Positions 1 through 9,100 of a DNA stretch of 12,192 nucleotides are shown here, in pieces. The position numbers and the translations under genes were made by a program. Each line of letters opens with the position of its first letter. The stretch's first letter is position 1. Under the pieces are notes generated by a model. The model worked only from the letters and a program-made list of their open reading frames with translations, was not told the DNA's origin and did no database searches. Source of the DNA: Baffinella frigidus (lineage: Eukaryota > Cryptophyceae > Cryptomonadales > Baffinellaceae); assembly GCA_026770585.1 (NCBI GenBank), contig MU646305.1, forward strand, positions 260,735 to 272,926. The letters run 5' to 3'.

Positions 1-95
1 GGTTTAGGGTTTAGGGTTTAGGGTTTAGGGTTTAGGGTTTAGGGTTTAGGGTTTAGGGTTTAGGGTTTAGGGTTTAGGGTTTAGGGTTTAGGGTT
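1..95 (+). repeat. Interstitial TTTAGGG tract at the window edge
   Basis: About thirteen perfect TTTAGGG units. At a left chromosome end the top strand should read CCCTAAA, but here it reads TTTAGGG, so the tract points the wrong way for a terminal telomere. On the minus strand it follows the 5' splice site of exon 8 (GTTCTTCTCC then CCCTAAA), the same arrangement as the tract at 2718-2836. I read it as the start of an intron cut by the contig end. An inverted assembly or a fold-back chromosome end is the alternative. Confidence 0.9.
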
Positions 96-105
96 GGAGA
101 AGAAC

Positions 106-150
106 CGTTTCGTTGAGTAGAAAGTGGTCCTCGGAGAGGCGTTCGGGCAC
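106..150 (-). CDS. Nucleotidyltransferase exon 8 (probable)
   Basis: Acceptor GCGGCAG|GTGCCC opens a phase-0 frame VPERLSEDHFLLNET, resembling the family stretch rich in LLLS after the GPV block. The donor ACG|GTTCTT lies just before the CCCTAAA tract. If it is not spliced, the frame reads on for five codons and stops at the TAA of the first CCCTAAA unit. The short length makes this the least certain exon. Confidence 0.55.
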
Positions 151-3100
151 CTGCCGCGCCGCCCGCGTCAACTTACCAGCAGGCTTGTCAACTTAACAGT
201 AGGCTTACAACTTACCAGCAGGCTCACAACTTAAGCCGCGAAGGCCGTGCGCGTCATCAGCGACACGGGCGACATCGCGGACAGCCACACCCACCAACCC
301 TCACGGTGGGACCAAATCGATGATTTTCAATTTCCCAATTCCTATGGAAAATGGCTCCACCACAGGCGAATTCGCCTGGCTGCCCGGGCAAATCTGAGAT
401 TCAAAATCCATGATTTGGTCCCTTCGTGATGGTTGGTGGACGGTGGACAACGACGGTTTCGTTTGGCCCAGATTTCAGGGTGTAACGTGACCAATTTGCA
501 ATAGAAAAGCCTTACAGTTAATTATCTCTGGACAAGTTGACCTGTGATGAAAGGTTCGTAGCCCACCGTGTGGTAGGCGAGCCCCGGGAAAACCGACGAC
601 GAGGGGTTAATTAGGACGGCTCTTGCTAAAATGGGGCGCATTTGAGGGCGGGGCGGGTACAGAGGGGTTGGGGACTTCCGCGAGCTCCGACTCCTTTTGG
701 CTATCCTGGGGGTGAGTTGTGAGCTATGCTGTAGCTATGCTGAGGCCGAGATAGCGAAATCCACGCTTAGAATGGGCACGCGATTTCATTTCGCAACACG
801 ACAGAATCTGCCCCGCTTGTTAAGGCTTCCAACGCCGAAGATAAGGGCACATATGCTATTTAACGTCGACGCATCAAAAGAAGGCTTGCGATAGCATAAA
901 TCAGGACAGATTCTGGTATGTTCCGAGATGAGGTTGGGGCGGGGGGGGGGTACAGAGGGTTTCGGGACTTGCGCATAATTTAGAGGTTCTTTCAAATTGT
1001 CTTCTTTCGCACGCTAAGGGGTGATCATTGTGTTTATCATGTAGATGTCTAGGATATCTTAAATCAACATTTAATGTATAACCTATTGGCCCGTCTGCGA
1101 GCAACGTACTAGGAACACGCAAGGCAGTCACGACCGACCGTCTGGCTTCGGCGTCCGCGTGACCGGTCACGTGGGCGTTCACGAGCCTGCCGGCGGGGCT
1201 GTTCCACGCCCGTCTGCGAGCAACGACTTGGGGCCACGGATCGAATACGTGTATAACCTGTAAATTCGAACGTATGATAGACTCAGGGCTGGGGAGGTCA
1301 CACGAGAGAGAAGATAATCTCGAGGGACCTACCCAGAGTCGTATATCACCAAGTATACAACGTATACGAAGATAATACGTGCGTGGGCTACACATACATG
1401 TATAGCCTATATATGTACAAGTTTAGCCTGTATATGCACATACATGACGTATACATTTTCAGACTGTACAATACATGCTTATCCGGGGAAACCTATTTTT
1501 CTTTAGTTTGATGGCAAGGAAAATTACTACACAATTCGTTCTTATTAGTAATATTAAAGCATTTGTGTAGTAATTTTCCTTGCCATCAAACTAAAGAAAA
1601 ATAGGTTTCCCCGGATGATAGACTCAGGGTTGGTTGGCCGGGGAGGTCACACGAGAGAGAAGATAATCTCGAGGGACCTACCCAGAGTCGTATATCACCA
1701 AGTATACAACGTATACGAAGATAAATGCGCCACTACAACTGCTGGTGTTGGAGTTCCCTATTTAGGGGTTGGGGGTTGGGGTTTACAGAAGGGTTCGGGA
1801 CTTCCGCCAGCTCCGACTTGGGCACGGGGCCGCGGATCGTGAGACAGTCCTCCCCCCAGTTGAAGTGCGCGAAGTACTCGAGAAAGCGCACCAGCACCTG
1901 CTCGTGACAGGGGCGAATCTCGTCAGGTCCCCTAATAGAATCCATTTCGCAGCGCGTTCATCTTAATAGGGTAACGGCCTGAAAATGGGGTAGTTAGGCC
2001 TACGACATTGCCTAGGACCTCCTACCGTAGGCCGAGACTTTTTGGTCCTAGGATCCCTCGGCCTACGGTAGGAGGTCCTAGGCAATACCGTATGCCTAAC
2101 TACCCCATTTCCAGGCCGTTAGCCTATGAATCTAAAGGATTTCCGGTGAAAATCTAGGTATTTTAAGCCCTGACAGTACGACACGGCTCCACCGCCAAGC
2201 CAAATCACAATACACAGCCCGCCAGGATATTTTACCTTAAGTCAACAAAGCTGATCCTCGGCAGTAAGTTGCCATTTCGTTTAGACGGACCTGCTCTGGG
2301 AGCAGGCATTTGACTTAAGACGCTGGCTTTCATGGGGAGTTGACTTGGGCGAAACGTGCCGGCTCAAAGTGCAATACATAATCGGATCGTGAGGCAGGCC
2401 TCCCCCCAGTCTAAGTGCGCGGAAGGATTCGAGGAAGCGACGCGATGTGTTAGACACGCTGAATGCTGTGTAGGACACACTCCTGGATCAGCCCCCTCTT
2501 ATGTACCCATCCGCCAGACCAAAATGACGAAAAAACTCTGCGCGGGCGGGCGGGCGGGTTGGTCGCAGAGCGTGAGCAGTGCTGGTGTATCAGTCAATGT
2601 CAGGCCCCTATAGCTGATATATCAGCCCCCCTTCACTGATATGTCAGTAGATCGAGGCCTTTTTCAGAGGGAGAGGGGTGTAACTGGCACAGGGCGAGGC
2701 ACATAGCAAGGGAGGCTTCGGGTTTGGGTTTTAGGGGTTAGGTTTTGGGGTTTAGGGTTTAGGGTTTGGGGTTTAGGGTTTAGGGTTTAGGGTTTAGGGT
2801 TTAGGGTTTAGGGTTTAGGGTAGGGTTCAGGGTTGTCACCGCGAGCGGGGTATGAAGCTCGAGGTGGAAGAGGTTGATGATGCACAGCACGAGCGTCTCG
2901 AGCGCGTACGTCGCCAGCAGCCCTGTAGTGAGGTGATCGCTGTTGATTAGGTTTGGATGCATGACCCTTAAGAGGGTAATACAGAAGAAGAAGAAGAAGA
3001 AGAAGGTTGATGATGCACAGCACGAGCGTCTCCAGATCATACGCCAGCAGCCCTGTTCGATCCATTCAAATGTCAGCAATGCATGCAGGCAGGAAGTCCG

Positions 3101-3509
3101 GTACACACTCAACGAGCGTCGCGCACACGGTGCCAGCAGCCCTGCGCCATCGATTTCCGGGCCAGCAGTACCTTAAGAGAGGAAGTACCAATGGATGCTC
3201 AAATGCTTTCAATGTTAGCAAAAATGAAAGCGCAATTAGCGGGTTTATTCACAGTTTCGGCAATTAATCCATATGAATTATTTACAGATCGGTACAAACT
3301 CACGAGCGTCGCGCGTACCTCGCCAGCAGCCCTGTAGTAAGGTGGTCGCTGTTTATGAGGTTAGGATACATGCCCCTCAGGAGGTTAACACAGAAGAAGA
3401 AGAAGGTTGATGGTGCACAGCACGAGCGTCACGAGAGCGTCGCCAGCAGCTTTCTGTCTCTCTCTGTCTCTCTCTCTGTCTCTCTCTGTCTCTCTATGAC
3501 TCGCTTTTC

Positions 3510-3544
<35 letters not shown>

Positions 3545-6083
3545 GCACACTAGTTGATCCCTGCGCCATCGGTCCCCGAGTCAGCGTTGATGCGTGCCAG
3601 ATTTAATTTCGGACCAAGACAGAATCTGTCCCGCTATCTTAGGCTCCCCACGCGGAAGGTGAGGGTGTATATGCTATTTTAGGCATCAAATGATGCTATC
3701 TTACGCCTTTTCATCAGGACAGATTCTGGTATGGTCCGAGATGAGATTCGACTTAGGGTGTGGGGTGCCAGGGGTTTGGCCTAGGGTTCAGCGTCCTGGG
3801 CTTTTATCCGGGGAAACCTATTTTTCTTTCATTTGATGGCAATCAAAATTACTACACAGATTCTTTTATATTACTAATAAGAACGAATTGTGTAGTAATT
3901 TTCGTTGCCATCAAATGAAAGAAAAACAGGTTTCCCCGGATAAGCTTGTTATCGTGGCTTAGCGAGGTGCGGCCCAACGCGAAACCAGATGCAATTTAAT
4001 CGTAGTATACGTTGTGTACTTGTTGATATACGACTCTGGGTAGGTGACTCGTGTCTCATGCCGCCTCCCCCCAGATCCCAAGACATCGGTGGGTGTTATC
4101 TTGGGGTGGGATTTGCGAAAAAACCTGCGCGAAGCGTGCCGGGATCTCATCCGGTCAGGTATTTAAATGAAATGCTCGGGAGTTCCCACATGTACGAAAA
4201 TTACTACACATGATCTTTCGGACACGACTCTTTCGTCGCGTGTGTGGTAATTTTCGTTGTATGGGGAACTCCGCCGAGCATTTAAATTAAATACCTGACC
4301 GGATTAGATCGATGCAAAAAAAATAGCGTGAAGCCAGCCGGGTTCGATGCACAACAAAAAACAGCGAGGTTCCTCTCACGCATCCGCGAGCTCGTACCGG
4401 CCACACAGCGGACTTGGAAGGGATTCGTGAATAACCCCTAAGCGATGAGACCTAGGACCCTACGGTAGGCAACCCGTAGGGGCATAGGGGGATTCCTACG
4501 GATAAGGTAACGGAAACTCGGGCACTGAGTGCCCGAAAATCCCTTCGTAGCCCGCTGTGTAGTTTGATGCACAACAAAAAACAGCGAGGTTCCTCTCACG
4601 CATCCGCTTATTTGTAAGCGCCTGGATTCCACCTGGAACGCCTGGATGGCATGTGCGCCCCCATCTGGGGATACAGTCCCGTGTAGGATGACTCCGGCCA
4701 TCCTACACGGACTGTACCCCCCGGCCATCCTACACGGGACTGTACCCCCCTGCCATCCTACACGGGACTGTATCCCCAGACCCCATGCGCGCCCCCTACC
4801 GCCCAGGCGCTTTGCATGGGGGTCCAGAATCATTCAATACCGTGAAACGATTCAAAGAATTCGCTGGAATGATGTGATGGTCGATTGATTGATCACTCAA
4901 TTTGCGCCCCCCCGTTCTAGCTCTGTCCCAGTCCATTTGGGCTCACCAATTTGGTGAGCCCCGGCCCTTTTCGCTCCAACGTTGACGAATTTGTGCCGCA
5001 CACCCAGCATGTCAACTTGAGAATAGTCGGTCAACCCGAGTGAGACAGAGCCAGGCTTTGGGCTGCTGCGGGCACCGTGGCGGCGGAAGCACCGTTCTGC
5101 AAAGCGAGGATGTGGGATTCGAAGGACGGGGAGCACCGTTTCGGGAAGAGAGGATGTGGGATTTAATTTCGGACCAAGACAGAATCTGTCCCACTATCTT
5201 AGGCTCCCCACGCGGAAGGTAAGGGTGTATACGCTATTTTAGGCATCAAATGATGCTATGTTATGCCTTTTCATCAGGACAGATTCTGGTATGGTCCGAG
5301 ATGAGAATCGGGGGGCACCGTTCTGCAAAGAGAGGATGTGGGATTCGAAGGACGGGGAGTACCGTTTCGGGAAGAGAAGATGTGGGATTCCACACGAGGC
5401 TATCCATGCGAACAGATTCATAAGTTAATTATTGGATTATTGCCCAGGAAACACGCCAAAAGTCAGCATTTGATCACGTTTCCGTACGGACATCCGTACG
5501 GAAACGTGATCATTTCCCCATAAATTTTAAAATGTTCTTTTATTCTGTTCGCATGGATAGCCTCGTGTGGTTCGGGGAGCACCGTTCTGCGAAGAGAGGA
5601 TGTGGGATTCGAAGTAGCACCAGGACTTGACGAGGATCATCGCACGCTTGAAGAGGTGGTTCTCGCCCACCATCGTGTCCACCTTGGGGGACATGGGGAG
5701 CAGGGTCAGGACCCGAAGGGGCAACGCGTGTCTCGCCCACCATTGTATCTACCTTGAGATGGAGAGGCACGCCAGGGCCCGCGATGGCTTACGATTCAAG
5801 GGCGCATGGTGTCGGGTTGAGCGACGCGTGTGGGCTCCGTTGTTGGATTGGGAGGTGGGTCTCGCCCACCTTCGTGTCCACCTTGGGGGAGATGGGGAGC
5901 AAAGTCAGGCCCCAAACCCTTGGGTGAGGTGGAGGGCAGGGTGAGGGCCCTCGGGGGCAATGTGTGTTGGCGCTGCTGTTGGAGTTAAAGTAAAACTCCC
6001 TCTCTCTCTCTCCCACCCTCTCTATCGCTCTCTCTCTCTCTTGCTCTCTCTCTCTCGCTCTCTCGCTCTCTTGCTCTCTCGCC

Positions 6084-6122
<39 letters not shown>

Positions 6123-9100
6123 GCTCTCTCTCTCTTTCTCTCGCGCGCGCGCGCGTCTTGATCACATGCGACGCGACCCTACCAGCCAACAGGCCTATCG
6201 CAGTCAAACACCGTATGGTACCCCCCCTGCGATCGAGGAGGTTCGCGATGAGGGTGTGCGTGTCCTTAGGTTTAGGTTTAGGGTTTGAACCCTACGCGCG
6301 TTCGCGGGTTTGTGTTGATGGCTTGGACCCTACACAAGGGGGCGACTTTCTGAAGAAGGATGGCGTAAGGTTTTGTGTTTCGTGTTTCGTGCTTACGGTT
6401 TTCGGTTTTTAGAGGTTTTAGGGCTGAGGGTTGAGGTGACGGGGGATACCTTCTCGAGGAGGCAGAGGCTGCAGAGCCCTCCTTGCGTGTTGTGTGTTTC
6501 GTGTTTCGGGTCTTGGGTGTCGGGTTTCGGGTTTCGGGTTTCGGATTTCGTGTTTCGGGTTTCGGGTGATACTTTCTCGAGGAGACAGAGGGTGCAGAGG
6601 CCTCCTTTCGTGTTTCGTGTTTCGGGACTCGTGTTTCGGGTTTCGGGTCTACGGTTTCGGGTCTCGGGTTTCGGGTCTACGGTTTCGGATTTCGTGTTTC
6701 GGGTTTCGGGTGATACCTTCACGAGGAGGCAGAGGGTGCAGAGGCCCCCTTTCGTGTTTCGTGTTTCGGGACTCGTGTTTCGGGTTTCGGGTTTACGGTT
6801 TCGGATTAGGTGTTTCGGGTATCGGGTCTCGGGTTTACGGTGACGGGTGACAGGGGATAATGCCCTTAGGTGACGGGTGACGGGGGATAAGGCGCTTACC
6901 TTCTCGAGGAGGCAGAGGGTGCAGAGCCCCCCGAGCGCGTTCACCGAGACGTCCACTGCGATTCCGTCCACCTACGCGAACCCCGGTGTCAACTTACGGG
7001 AAACATGTGTATACGTTGTAGGATACGCACGATGCCGTCCACCTGCGCGAGCCCCGGCAAGATGTGATTCGCGTGGTGACGGCGAAAGAACTGGTGGTGA
7101 GACAAATGTGGAACAGGCGTGCACGAACACTCGAGAATGCTGAAGCACCCTATTTAAAACCGGCAAAACGCATCCTTTTACAAGTTTATCCGGGAAAACC
7201 AATTTTTTTTTTCATTTGATTCCAATGAAAATTACTACACGAATGATTTAATATTACTAGTAAAAACGAATTATGCAGTAATTTTCATTGCCATCAAATG
7301 AAAGAAAAATAGGTCTCCCAGATAAAAGTGGGCATTTGTGTAGTAACTTTTGTAGTTTGGTCACTTTCCCGTGCATAATTAGGGCAGACAAGAGGTTAGA
7401 TACGGGGTTTCTAGTACAAATCGTTACATCCCCACAAGTGAATAGGGTGCTCCAGCGTTCTCGAGTGGGAGAGGAGCAGGATGGGGAGGGAAGGGCGGCG
7501 GCCTGGCATTTGACGGCTTTGATGTCAAAGCCTGGGTCTTACAGAGCGGGATCGAGGCAGGGGAGGCGATGCAACCGATCGGTCCCGATCGGTCCCAATC
7601 TCATCTCCACAAAAGTATTAATTAATTGCTTTTGGCGCAACGAAATTTACTACCCAAATGCTCTACTATTACTTTTATGAGCAAATCGTTAAGCAATTTT
7701 CGTTGCCCAAAAGCAATTAATTATGACTTGTATGGACATTAAATCCGAAGCATGCAACGGCTCCCCAGAGGCGCCCAGAGCCTGTGTGCTTATCTCAGAA
7801 AAGGGATTTTTAAATTCGTTTTCTTAAGTCAATTCCTGTACAAATTCGTCAACTTATTCTTTTCTCTGTGCATAAGTTGACAAATTTGAAGGGGGGTTGA
7901 CTTAAGAAAAGGAATTTAAAAATCCCTTTTCTGAGATAAGTGCGCCGCACTGTCCGCATCGCCGCGCCGCACACGGTTGATACCCCTCTTTTCCTAAAGG
8001 GCAAAGAGACATCCGCGTACCTGGCATTTGACGACTTTGACGACATCGGCGTGCGCCAGGCGGCTCAAGTCGTGCGGCACCTGCCGTGGATCTCATGTGA
8101 AAACACTGATAATTTATAAACTGGATTTCAAGCAAAATTACTACACGTTTGCTTTAATATTACATGTAAACATCGTTATGTGTAGTAAATTTCATTGAAT
8201 CCAGTTTATAAATTATAAGTGTCTGCCGTGGATCGTCATCACCGTTTGCCACCGTGGAAATGGCTCAAGCTATATCCTCGATGTGTTCCACTTCGGAGGG
8301 CTAGTGGGCAGGGGTGGGAATTGGGGGGAGGCCTAGCTCTGCCTGAGCTTGATTCTGGCTCGTCCTAGGCTTTCTGTTCGCCCCTTTTCTGCTCTTAAAT
8401 ACTTTCAGGGGCGAGCCAGAATAAAACTCAGGCAGAGCTAGTATGCCGATCGTGCTTCGTTGACGGTTCGCCATGAAAGTGGATGGGGAGAGGAACCCAC
8501 CAGCCACCTGACGTGAACCAGGTCGGGGTGGATTTGACCGTGTTTTTCACCTGTGGTACACCCCTGAGGTGTACATCCTGTGAAATTTACTACAGGGTCA
8601 TCATCCCGATCTCAAAAACTTAGTGTGGCTGGTGGATGTTGGATGGGGGAAGCACCGAATAGACATTTGAGACCACCACCGGCGTCGTGTCACTCGCGGC
8701 CTGCTCGATTGTCACCCTGTGAGTCGCCACGCTCCCCGCGGTCTCTCCTACAGCAACAACTGCCCCGTGCTCGATAGTGCACTCGACCCTTTCCAATTAT
8801 TTCCGGTGGCCAACTTCTCTGCACAGCGCTCTACCTCTGCCTGAGTTCTATTCTGGCTCGTCCTGAAAGACTTTCTCTTTCACCTTGTGTACTGGATTAG
8901 TGGCTTGGCAGCACGCCAGGCCGGGCACAGGATGCTGCCCCGCCGAGGCCGCCCAGAACCCGCGCTTCTGCAGCATCAAACGGCGCCGCGCTGCGAATCC
9001 GCAGCACATGCCGGACTCCCTCGTTGCAGCGCGGGTCCCCAGGACCCGCGCGGGAAAACTGAGCGGGTGAAGTGCGTGCCTGCTCCTCGAGCCGTGTCTT

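Larger units (their letters stand above)
6370..6850 (+). repeat. TTTCGGG/TTTCGTG variant heptamer array
   Basis: Dense GGGTTTCGGGTTTCGG units with TTTCGTG, TCTCGGG and TTTACGG variants, one base from TTTAGGG. Three copies of the exon 4 end are embedded at regular intervals. Long frames here (repeated FRVSG on one strand, ETRNTK on the other) are repeat translations. Confidence 0.88.

Noticed and set aside
1-95. Chromosome-end telomere
   Set aside because: The G-rich strand runs inward from the left edge, opposite to a real left end, and an equivalent tract lies inside intron 6. Rejected as a terminal telomere unless the assembly is inverted here.
88-150. Gene ended by a TAA codon supplied by the CCCTAAA repeat
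   Set aside because: The frame does stop there, but a donor (ACG|GTTCTT) just before the tract fits the pattern of exons 6 and 7 better, and the family protein continues well beyond this point.
901-1395. 164-codon open frame on the minus strand
   Set aside because: No recognisable domain. It overlaps the direct repeat and an exon 7 echo, and lies inside intron 7.
5960-6412. Ser/Leu-rich 150-codon open frame
   Set aside because: It is translation of the (CT)n tract with no protein-like character.
6373-6971. Long open frames over 6373-6843 (plus) and 6393-6971 (minus)
   Set aside because: The plus frame is repeat translation of TTTCGGG heptamers. The minus frame mixes the true exon 4 with its echoes and repeat sequence, so only 6900-6971 is called coding.
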